Source of the DNA: Streptomyces sp. DvalAA-43
GTDB lineage: Bacteria; Actinomycetota; Actinomycetes; Streptomycetales; Streptomycetaceae
Length of the DNA: 64,000 nt
Direction of reading: 5' to 3'
NCBI RefSeq assembly: GCF_900091725.1
Contig: NZ_FMBW01000031.1
Coordinates: forward strand, 186,001-250,000
Made by a program: the position numbers and the translations under genes. The notes beneath the pieces were generated by a model that was given only the letters and a program-made list of their open reading frames with translations, ran no database searches and was not told the DNA's origin. Shown piece after piece: positions 44,719 through 51,713 of this stretch (position 1 is its first letter; the number at the start of each line of letters is the position of its first letter).

Positions 44719-46173
44719 ATGTCCCCCTCGGCCACCGCTCCGGTCGACGCCAGGCAGCCCGCGGCTCCCCAGCCGCAGAACGGCCTGGATCGTTTCTTCA
44801 AGATCTCCGAGCGGGGGTCGTCGGTCGCACGCGAGATTCGCGGCGGATTCGCCACGTTCTTCGCAATGGCGTACATCATCGTGCTGAATCCGATCATTCT
44901 CGGCAGCGCCAAGGACATGTACGGCCATCAGCTCGACGGTGGCCAGCTGGTCACCGCCACCGTGCTGACCGCCGCGTTCTCCACGCTGCTGATGGGCGTC
45001 ATCGGCAATGTGCCGATCGCGCTGGCGGCCGGTCTCGGCGTCAACACCGTCGTGGCCCTCCAGCTCGCCCCCCGGATGAGCTGGCCGGACGCGATGGGCA
45101 TGGTGGTCCTCGCGGGCATCGTGGTGATGCTGCTGGTCGCGACCGGTCTGCGGGAACGTGTGATGCACGCCGTGCCGACCTCGCTCCGCAAGGGCATCGC
45201 GATCGGCATCGGCCTCTTCATCCTGCTGATCGGCCTGGTCGACTCGGGCTTCGTCTCCCGCGTCCCGGACATCGCGCACACCACCGTGCCGCTCCAGCTC
45301 GGCAGCGACGGCCACCTCAACGGCTGGCCGGTCCTGGTCTTCGTCCTCGGTGCGCTGCTCACCCTCGCGCTGATCGTCCGCAAGGTGCCGGGCGCGATCC
45401 TGATCTCCATCGTCGCGATGACGGTCGTCGCGATGATCATCGACGCGATCGCCGACCTGCCGGGCCAGGCGTGGGGGCTGACCGTCCCGCAGTGGCCGGG
45501 CAACCCGGTCGCCACTCCGGACTTCGGGCTGCTCGGCAAGGTCAGTCTGTTCGGCGGCTTCGACAAGGTCGGTGTGCTCACCGGCGTCCTGTTCGTCTTC
45601 ACCGTGCTGCTGTCCTGCTTCTTCGACGCGATGGGCACCATCCTCGGGGTCGGCGACGAGGCGAAGCTGACGGACAAGGACGGCAACTTCCCCGGCATCA
45701 ACAAGGTGCTGTTCGTGGACGGCATCGCGGTCGCCGCGGGCGGTGCGACCTCCGCCTCCGCGGGCACCTGCTTCGTGGAGTCGACGGCGGGTGTCGGCGA
45801 GGGCGCCCGCACCGGCTTCGCGAGCATCGTGACGGGCCTGCTCTTCACGGTGGCGCTGTTCCTGACACCACTGGCGACCATGGTCCCGTCGCAGGCGGCC
45901 ACCCCCGCGCTGCTGGCGGTGGGCTTCCTGATCATCTCGGGCTCGGTGCGGGACATCGACTGGAGCGACTACACGCTCGCCATCCCGGCCTTCCTCGCCA
46001 TGCTGATGATGCCGTTCACGTACTCGATCACCAACGGCATCGGCATCGGCTTCATCGCCTTCTCCGTGCTGCGGGTGGTGGCCGGGCGCTGGCGCGAGGT
46101 GCCGGTGCCCATGTACGTGGTGTCGGCGGTCTTCGTCTTCTACTACGCGATGCCGGCCCTCGGCCTCACGTGA
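44719..46173 (+). CDS. NCS2/AzgA-type purine permease
   Basis: A 484-residue guanine/hypoxanthine-type permease. Motifs are GFATFFAMAYIIVLNPIIL at the N-terminus, NVPIALAAGLGVNTVV (transmembrane 3 substrate loop), DAMGTILGVGDEA (the conserved FDAMGT block) and GATSASAGTCFVESTAGVGEGARTG. About 12-14 helices. Homologues import adenine, guanine or hypoxanthine with protons. ATG 44719 (MSPSATAPV) is used; the in-frame ATG 44641 would add 26 AT-rich codons that look like leader. Confidence 0.92.
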   Translation: MSPSATAPVDARQPAAPQPQNGLDRFFKISERGSSVAREIRGGFATFFAMAYIIVLNPIILGSAKDMYGHQLDGGQLVTATVLTAAFSTLLMGVIGNVPIALAAGLGVNTVVALQLAPRMSWPDAMGMVVLAGIVVMLLVATGLRERVMHAVPTSLRKGIAIGIGLFILLIGLVDSGFVSRVPDIAHTTVPLQLGSDGHLNGWPVLVFVLGALLTLALIVRKVPGAILISIVAMTVVAMIIDAIADLPGQAWGLTVPQWPGNPVATPDFGLLGKVSLFGGFDKVGVLTGVLFVFTVLLSCFFDAMGTILGVGDEAKLTDKDGNFPGINKVLFVDGIAVAAGGATSASAGTCFVESTAGVGEGARTGFASIVTGLLFTVALFLTPLATMVPSQAATPALLAVGFLIISGSVRDIDWSDYTLAIPAFLAMLMMPFTYSITNGIGIGFIAFSVLRVVAGRWREVPVPMYVVSAVFVFYYAMPALGLT

Positions 46174-46381
46174 CCTCTTCGGTCCTGATCCCCGCGGTCC
46201 CCTCCGGGCCGTAGAACCTCTCCGTCTCGTCGACGGCCGCCTTGAAGCGCTCGTCGAAGTCATCGCGAATGAGCGTCCGGACGACATAGTCCTGGACGCT
46301 CATTCCGCGTTTGGCGGCGTGCTGGCGGAGCCGGTCGAGCAGCTCACCGTCTATCCGCAGGCTGAGCACAGTCGATCCCAT
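46166..46381 (-). CDS. Ribbon-helix-helix protein (71 aa)
   Basis: A small Arc/CopG-like DNA-binding protein: TVLSLRIDGELLDRLRQHAAKRGMSVQDYVVRTLI forms the beta strand and two helices. The tail is acidic. Such proteins are antitoxins or small repressors; no toxin gene is adjacent, so it may be a lone regulator. Its stop overlaps the convergent permease stop by eight bases. Confidence 0.82.
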   Translation of the reverse strand: MGSTVLSLRIDGELLDRLRQHAAKRGMSVQDYVVRTLIRDDFDERFKAAVDETERFYGPEGTAGIRTEEVT

Positions 46382-46504
46382 GACAAGCAGGGTTACGGTC
46401 CGGTGCGTCGTTTCACGTCACTTTCCGGATGCGACTCACTCTTTCGGGTGACCGATTGGGTGAAGTGCCTCTCGCGCGTGTAACACGAATGGTCTTTAGG
46501 GTAG

Positions 46505-46516
46505 GTAATGAGTTAC
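46505..46516. promoter_or_regulatory. Candidate MarR operator
   Basis: GTAATGAGTTAC (arms GTAA/TTAC) lies 10 bases before the marR-type start, inside an AT-rich stretch. This position would block transcription or translation start and suits autoregulation, but no consensus is known for this regulator. Confidence 0.45.
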
Positions 46517-46526
46517 GCTAATAAAC

Positions 46527-46967
46527 ATGCCTGACCTGATCCACGACGGCGACAGTGCCGCCGCCGTGAGCTCCCTCCGCTCCGCCGTGATGCTGCTCAG
46601 CCGGCGCCTCAAGCACCAGCGCGTCGACGAGTCGCTGAGCCCCACCGAGATGTCGGTGCTCGGCACGCTCGCCCGGTGCGGCTCGGCCACACCGGGCGAG
46701 CTGGCCCGCAAGGAGCATGTGCAGCCTCCGTCGATGACTCGCATCGTCGCGCTGCTGGAAGCGAAGGGGCTGGTCAGACTCGAACCGCACCCCGATGACC
46801 GTCGCCAGAAGGTGGTCAGCCAGACCGAGCAGGCGGAAGCCATGCTCCAGGAGAGCCGCTCCAAGCGGAACGCCTGGCTGACCGCCCTCGCCGAGGGCCT
46901 GGACGAGGAAGAGTGGGAGACGCTCCGCAAGGCGGCGCCCGTGCTGGAGAAGCTCGCCCACCTGTAG
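46527..46967 (+). CDS. MarR-family transcriptional regulator
   Basis: A 146-residue winged-helix regulator: LSPTEMSVLGTLARCGSATPGELARKEHVQPPSMTRIVALLEAKGLV, then the wing HPDDRRQKVVSQTEQA. It probably controls itself and the MFS exporter gene that follows 93 bases later. A 21-base perfect hairpin starts on the stop codon's last base and separates the two genes. The ligand is unknown. Confidence 0.92.
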   Translation: MPDLIHDGDSAAAVSSLRSAVMLLSRRLKHQRVDESLSPTEMSVLGTLARCGSATPGELARKEHVQPPSMTRIVALLEAKGLVRLEPHPDDRRQKVVSQTEQAEAMLQESRSKRNAWLTALAEGLDEEEWETLRKAAPVLEKLAHL

Positions 46968-47015
46968 CGGTACGGGCGGCGCCCCGGGCCACAGCCGGGG
47001 CGCCGCCCGTACCGC
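46967..47015 (+). terminator. Very strong hairpin between MarR and MFS genes
   Basis: Perfect 21-base stem (46967-46987 with 46995-47015), loop of seven. It starts at the last base of the marR-type stop codon. It would end or strongly reduce read-through into the MFS gene, so that gene may have its own promoter in the remaining 45 bases or depend on partial read-through. Confidence 0.88.
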
Positions 47016-47060
47016 CCCCGTCAGTCAGCGAAACGTAGACGCCCGAGGAGGCGAACCCTT

Positions 47061-48395
47061 TTGAGTACGGGATCCGGAGCAGACTCCGCCCCCGCACCGA
47101 CTTCCACCCACGAGAGCAAGCCCGGCGGGACCTTCTCGTCGCTGAAGATCCGCAACTACCGCCTGTTCGCCACGGGCGCCGTGATCTCCAACACCGGTAC
47201 CTGGATGTCCCGCATCACGCAGGACTGGCTCGTCCTGAGCCTCACCGGGTCCGCCGCCGCCGTCGGCATCACCACGGCCCTCCAGTTCCTTCCGATGCTC
47301 CTGTTCGGCCTCTACGGCGGCGTCATCGCGGACCGCCTCCCGAAGCGGAAGCTGCTTCTCGTCAGCCAGGCTGCGCTCGGCCTGTGCGGGATCGCCCTCG
47401 CGGTGCTCACGCTCTCCGGTGTGGTCCAGGTGTGGCACGTCTACCTCATCGCCTTCCTGCTCGGCATGGTGACGGTGGTCGACAACCCGGCCCGCCAGTC
47501 GTTCGTCTCCGAGATGGTCGGGCCCGCCCAGCTGCGCAACGCGGTCAGTCTCAACTCGGCGAACTTCCAGTCCGCCCGGCTCATCGGCCCGGCCGTGGCC
47601 GGTGTCCTGATCACCACGGTCGGCAGCGGCTGGGCCTTCATGTTCAACGGCCTGTCCTTCGCCGCCCCGCTCGTCGGCCTGCTGATGATGCGGACGAGCG
47701 AGCTGCACCGGCCCACCCTCGTGCCGCGCGCCAAGGGCCAGCTGCGGGAGGGCCTGCGCTATGTCTCCGGCCGCCCGGAGCTGATCTGGCCCATCGTCCT
47801 GGTCGGCTTCGTCGGCACGTTCGGGTTCAACTTCCCGATCTGGCTCACGGCCTTCGCGGACGAGATCTTCCACGGCGGCGCCGGGATGTACTCGTACTTC
47901 AACATCCTCATGGCGGCCGGCTCCCTGGCCGGTGCCCTGCTCGCCGCCCGCCGCCGCTCCTCCCGGCTGCGGATGCTGGTGGCCGCGGGCACGGTGTTCG
48001 GCCTGCTGGAGATCATCGCGTCCATGGCGCCGTCCGTCTGGCTCTTCGCGATCCTGCTGGTCCCGATCGGCATGATCGGCCTGACGACCAACATCAGCGC
48101 GAACACCACCGTCCAGATGGCCGCCGACCCGGCCATGCGCGGCCGCGTCATGAGCCTGTACATGATGGTCTTCGCCGGGGGTACGCCGGTGGGCGCCCCG
48201 ATCGTCGGCTGGATCAGCGACGCCTACGGGGTCCGTATCGGCATGGCGGTCGGCGGCGCGTTCTCGCTGCTGGCCGCACTCGGCGTCGGCCTGATGCTGG
48301 CCCGCGCCGGCGGCCTGCGCCTCCGGGTCGACCTGCGCCCGGGGCGCCCGCACCTCCGGTTCGTCCCCCGGGAGGAACTGGCCACGGCGGCGTGA
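47061..48395 (+). CDS. MFS exporter, EntS-like
   Basis: A 444-residue MFS carrier of the EntS/MFS_3 type: SLKIRNYRLFATGAVISNTG, then TWMSRITQDWLVL and GLYGGVIADRLPKRKLLL (motif A), and VTVVDNPARQSFVSEMVGP. This group exports siderophores or drugs. The TTG start at 47061 (MSTGSGADS) follows GAGGAGG at 47045-47051. The position behind a MarR regulator suggests inducible efflux. The substrate is inferred only. Confidence 0.9.
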   Translation: MSTGSGADSAPAPTSTHESKPGGTFSSLKIRNYRLFATGAVISNTGTWMSRITQDWLVLSLTGSAAAVGITTALQFLPMLLFGLYGGVIADRLPKRKLLLVSQAALGLCGIALAVLTLSGVVQVWHVYLIAFLLGMVTVVDNPARQSFVSEMVGPAQLRNAVSLNSANFQSARLIGPAVAGVLITTVGSGWAFMFNGLSFAAPLVGLLMMRTSELHRPTLVPRAKGQLREGLRYVSGRPELIWPIVLVGFVGTFGFNFPIWLTAFADEIFHGGAGMYSYFNILMAAGSLAGALLAARRRSSRLRMLVAAGTVFGLLEIIASMAPSVWLFAILLVPIGMIGLTTNISANTTVQMAADPAMRGRVMSLYMMVFAGGTPVGAPIVGWISDAYGVRIGMAVGGAFSLLAALGVGLMLARAGGLRLRVDLRPGRPHLRFVPREELATAA

Positions 48396-48412
48396 ACGAC
48401 GGCCCGTGAACC

Positions 48413-48460
48413 ACATGGCGCGGCCCCGACCGGTGAGCACCGGTCGGGGCCGCGCCATGT
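48413..48460 (+). terminator. Very strong terminator after MFS gene
   Basis: Perfect 23-base stem (48413-48435 with 48438-48460) with a minimal AG centre, 17 bases past the MFS stop. The following 115 bases to the next gene carry its promoter. Confidence 0.9.
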
Positions 48461-48576
48461 ACCGGGGGCGTCAGTCGCAGGGGAAGTCGCCCGCTGCCGC
48501 GCGGGCGCGGGGAGCCGCGTAGTACAACGATACGTACGGAGACGGGGACACGCCGGTACGGTGCGACACTCGGCCC

Positions 48577-49149
48577 ATGAGCCGTCTCAGACTCTTCGTC
48601 GCCGTGCTGCCGCCCGCCCCCGCCGTCGAGGAACTGCGCCGCGCCGTCGCCCCGCTGCACGCGCTTCCCGGGGCCGGGGAGCTGCGCTGGGCCGACGTGC
48701 CGGGCTGGCACTTCACCCTCGCGTTCCTCGGGGCCGTGGACGAGGAACTGCTGCCCGAACTGAAGGAGCGCCTGGCGCGGGCCGCCCGCCGCACCGAGCC
48801 CTTCCCGCTGCGGATCCACGGTGCCGGACGGTTCGGCGGGCGGGCGCTCTGGGCGGGGGCCGCGGGCTCGATCGACCTGCTGCGGCTGCTCGCCGAACGC
48901 GCGGACGCCGCCGCCCGCCGCACCGGCATCCCGATGGACGGGCACCGCCGCTACAGCCCGCACCTCACCCTCGCCCGCAGCCGCCACGAGACCGACCTGC
49001 GCCCCTGCGTCGAGGCGCTGGGAGGCTTCGAGGGCACGGCGTGGGAGGTCGGTGAGATGGCCCTCGTACGCAGCGATCTGCCGGTCTCGGGGGTGCCGGG
49101 CGAGCAGCCCCGGTACGAGGTGGTCGCAGCCTGGTCGCTGGGGCACTGA
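48577..49149 (+). CDS. thpR: RNA 2',3'-cyclic phosphodiesterase
   Basis: A 190-residue 2H phosphoesterase of the ThpR/LigT group. The two HxTx motifs are HFTLAFLG (about 47) and HLTLARSR (about 129). It begins MSRLRLFVAVLPPAPAVEEL. The family hydrolyses 2',3'-cyclic phosphates, for example at tRNA ends, and some members ligate RNA halves. The length is normal. Confidence 0.9.
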   Translation: MSRLRLFVAVLPPAPAVEELRRAVAPLHALPGAGELRWADVPGWHFTLAFLGAVDEELLPELKERLARAARRTEPFPLRIHGAGRFGGRALWAGAAGSIDLLRLLAERADAAARRTGIPMDGHRRYSPHLTLARSRHETDLRPCVEALGGFEGTAWEVGEMALVRSDLPVSGVPGEQPRYEVVAAWSLGH

Positions 49150-49171
49150 GACCGGCGGTTACGCTCAGAGG

Positions 49172-49261
49172 GTGGATCCGAAGACCAGAAACCGCATCAT
49201 GGCGGCCGTGCTCGTGCTGATGTTCGTCGTCGTCGCCGTGGCGGCCGCCGTCGGGGCGTGA
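49172..49261 (+). CDS. 29-residue single-helix membrane peptide
   Basis: A tiny ORF from GTG 49172: a charged start VDPKTRNRIM followed by one hydrophobic helix AAVLVLMFVVVAVAAAVGA. Similar short DPKTRNR-type peptides seem widespread in Streptomyces, as I recall. It lies 22 bases after thpR on the same strand. Function unknown. Confidence 0.65.
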   Translation: MDPKTRNRIMAAVLVLMFVVVAVAAAVGA

Positions 49262-49312
49262 CGCGGCCGGCCGCCGTCCGCGCGGGGCGCCCGTCGGCCG
49301 CGCGCCCCTTCG

Positions 49313-49575
49313 TCAGTCGGCGAGGGCCCGCGCGGTCTCCCGGGCGAACGCCTCCGGGTTGTCCAGCATGATGTTGTGCCCGCACCCCGGCACGGCCACG
49401 ACCCGTACCCCGTGCTCGACGAGCCGCTCCTCGCCGGGCAGCGGCCCGGCGTTCCGCGGCCGCAGGAAGGTGCGCGGGATCTTCAGCCCCAGCAGCAGTT
49501 CGCGCATCGTCGGCGCCGTCCCGCGGGCCAGGTGCACCGCGCTGCGGTGCAGCGCCTCCCGGCCCGCCAGACGCA
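49313..49575 (-). pseudogene. Alpha/beta hydrolase fragment (C-terminal half)
   Basis: The minus frame ending at 49313 encodes the last 85 or so residues of an alpha/beta hydrolase: LAGREALHRSAVHLARG, FLRPRNAGPLPGEERLVEHGVRVV and VPGCGHNIMLDNPEAFARE, with the catalytic His in GCGH. Upstream of about 49575 the frame becomes Arg/Pro nonsense, and the other strand becomes coding instead. The nucleophile half is missing, so it is a gene remnant. Confidence 0.7.
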
Positions 49576-49806
49576 TGGCTGCGGCGCCATCTGCCGTCCC
49601 CGGCCGAGCAGGCGGACGTGCTGCGGCGGCGGCTCGCGTTCCTGGAGGAGCCGAGCAGCTTCTTCTACGAGGGGGACCGGCCGCTCGGCGCCGAGTCGTT
49701 CGACGACCCCTTCCGGCGGGGGCTGCTGAGGATCGCCCGCGCCACCGGCGAGGCGGAGCTGAGCTGGCTCGGGGCGACGCTGAAGGAACTGGACGCGCCG
49801 TCCTGA
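49573..49806 (+). pseudogene. C-terminal fragment of an unidentified protein
   Basis: The plus frame from 49573 reads AWLRRHLPSPAEQADVLRRR, LAFLEEPSSFFYEGDRPLG and LLRIARATGEAELSWLGATL with good coding character and a stop at 49806. It begins exactly where the hydrolase fragment on the other strand ends. A GTG at 49618 could start a 62-residue peptide, but the coding pattern extends further left, so its 5' part has been lost. It could be the tail of a PadR-like or other small regulator; I am not sure. Confidence 0.55.
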
Positions 49807-49955
49807 GGAGGGCGCTCTTCGCGGACACGACGACGGGCCGCCGCCGCCCTCGCCCCGGCGGGGACGGGACGGCGACGGCCCGGCGTTCTGGCGATCAGGC
49901 ATTCTGGCGGCCCGGCCACCCAGTGATCCGTCAGACGGTTCTCACCAGTCGGTTC

Positions 49956-50951
49956 TCACCAGGCGAACGCCTCCGGCGAAGGCCCCGGCCCCGGGAAGAT
50001 CTCGTCCAGCGACGCCAGCAGCTCCGCGGAGAGATCGAGCTCCAGCGCCCGCAGCGCCGAGTCGAGCTGCTCCCGGTTGCGCGGTCCGACGATCGGCCCC
50101 GTCACCCCGGGACGGGTGAGCAGCCAGGCCAGACCGACCTCGCCCGGCTCCAGGCCGTGCTTGTCGAGCAGATCCTCGTACGCCTGGATCTTCTCGCGCT
50201 GCGCCGCGTCCTTCAGCGCGTCCGCGCTGCGGCCGGAGCCCGAGCGTCCGGCCGTGCCCTCGCGCTCCTTCTTCAGCACACCGCCCAGCAGCCCGCCGTG
50301 CAGCGGGGACCACGGGATGACGCCGAGGCCGTACTCCTGCGCGGCCGGGATGACCTCCATCTCGGCGCGGCGCTCGATCAGGTTGTAGATGCACTGCTCG
50401 CTGACCAGGCCCAGCGAGCCCCGCCGGGCGGCCAGTTCATTGGCCTGGGCGATCTTGTAACCGGCGAAGTTCGAGGAACCCGCGTAGAGGATCTTGCCCT
50501 GCTGCACCAGGACGTCGATCGCCTGCCAGATCTCCTCGAAGGGGGTGTTCCGGTCGACGTGGTGGAACTGGTAGAGGTCGATGTAATCCGTCCGGAGCCT
50601 CTTCAGCGAGGCGTCGACGGAGCGCCGGATGTTCACGGCGGAGAGCTTGTCGTGGTTGGGCCAGGCCTCGCCGTCGGCGGCCATGTTCCCGTACATCTTG
50701 GTGGCCAGGACCACCTTGTCTCGGCGTTGGCCGCCCTGGGCGAACCAGGTGCCGATGATCTCCTCGGTGCGGCCCTTGTTCTCGCCCCAGCCGTACACAT
50801 TCGCGGTGTCGAAGAAGTTCAGACCCGTGTCCAGCGCCGCGTCCATGATGGCGTGGCTGTCCACCTCATCGGTCTGCGGGCCGAAGTTCATGGTGCCGAG
50901 GACGAGGCGGCTGACCTTGAGTCCGGTGCGTCCGAGCTGCGTGTACTCCAT
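49956..50951 (-). CDS. Aldo-keto reductase
   Basis: A 331-residue NADPH-dependent reductase of the AKR family (YajO/YghZ-like branch). LGRTGLKVSRLVLGTMNFG leads in; the catalytic set is Asp in NFFDTANVYGWGE with the Tyr nearby, Lys in VVLATKMYG, and His in DLYQFHHVD. The NADP-binding end is GPIVGPRNREQLDSALRALE. ATG 50951 (MEYTQLGRTG) is the natural start although the frame is open far upstream. The substrate is unknown. Confidence 0.93.
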   Translation of the reverse strand: MEYTQLGRTGLKVSRLVLGTMNFGPQTDEVDSHAIMDAALDTGLNFFDTANVYGWGENKGRTEEIIGTWFAQGGQRRDKVVLATKMYGNMAADGEAWPNHDKLSAVNIRRSVDASLKRLRTDYIDLYQFHHVDRNTPFEEIWQAIDVLVQQGKILYAGSSNFAGYKIAQANELAARRGSLGLVSEQCIYNLIERRAEMEVIPAAQEYGLGVIPWSPLHGGLLGGVLKKEREGTAGRSGSGRSADALKDAAQREKIQAYEDLLDKHGLEPGEVGLAWLLTRPGVTGPIVGPRNREQLDSALRALELDLSAELLASLDEIFPGPGPSPEAFAW

Positions 50952-51071
50952 GGACACCAAGCCAACGCCTTCGAGTCCGCTCAAGGCAAGAGCCACCGGG
51001 ACGCGACCGCCCCGGGCGGACCGGCGGCGGACGGCCGGGGCGGCGCCCCGCCAGCGCGTAGCCTGGCTGCC

Positions 51072-51566
51072 GTGAATTCCGTACCGCGCGTCCTGGCCGT
51101 GCTCGACGACCTGCTCCGCGACGCGACCCCTGACGCACGCGGCGCGCTGTGGCAACTGGCCGGACAGGGCCGGGAACTGGACGCCAACCTGGTGCGCCTT
51201 CCGCCCGGCGGCGAGGTCGGCACGCACCGGGAGGACGTCCTGGACGTGCTCCTGGTCGTCGTCGCGGGCAACGGCCGGATCGACACGGGCGACGGCGCGC
51301 TGGAGCTGACCCCCACCACCGTGGCCTGGCTGCCCCGGACCTCGCGGCGGGCCCTCGCCGCCGGCCCGGACGGACTCACCTGCCTGACCGTCCACCGCCG
51401 CCGCCCCGGCCTGGCCATCACGTCCCCGGCCGCCCCCGCCCTGTCGTACGAGGGCGGCGAGGCCCCCTGCGTGCTGGACCGGGTCTGCCCGGGGTGCGGG
51501 CGGCTCTCGCAGGACCCGGAGCCGGTGTTCTGCAGCCGGTGCGGGGAGCGGTTCGCCGAGGGGTGA
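51072..51566 (+). CDS. Cupin-like protein with C-terminal zinc ribbon
   Basis: A 164-residue protein. The middle (about 35-105) is cupin-like: LVRLPPGGEVGTHREDVLDVLLVVVAGNGRIDTG. The C-terminus has a CxxC...CxxC zinc ribbon (VCPGCGRL...FCSRCG). GTG 51072 (VNSVPRVLAVLDDLL) is used. It diverges from the aldo-keto reductase over 120 bases. The combination suggests a small sensing or regulatory protein; function unknown. Confidence 0.8.
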   Translation: MNSVPRVLAVLDDLLRDATPDARGALWQLAGQGRELDANLVRLPPGGEVGTHREDVLDVLLVVVAGNGRIDTGDGALELTPTTVAWLPRTSRRALAAGPDGLTCLTVHRRRPGLAITSPAAPALSYEGGEAPCVLDRVCPGCGRLSQDPEPVFCSRCGERFAEG

Positions 51567-51713
51567 GACCGAAGGGCGAGACCCGGGGGCGAGGCGGCGG
51601 CCCCGGACGCGGCCGGGAGCGGCCGGGCGGTGACGGAATAGCAAGTGCCGTGCACTGATGCGCATATGACCGAGCGTCTAGTCTGTTGCTCCATGTAGTC
51701 CACAGGGGGTCGC

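Noticed and set aside
48471..48551. Short minus-strand ORF ending AAAGDFPCD near the MFS terminator
   Set aside because: No supported start or family; it overlaps the thpR promoter region. Left uncalled.
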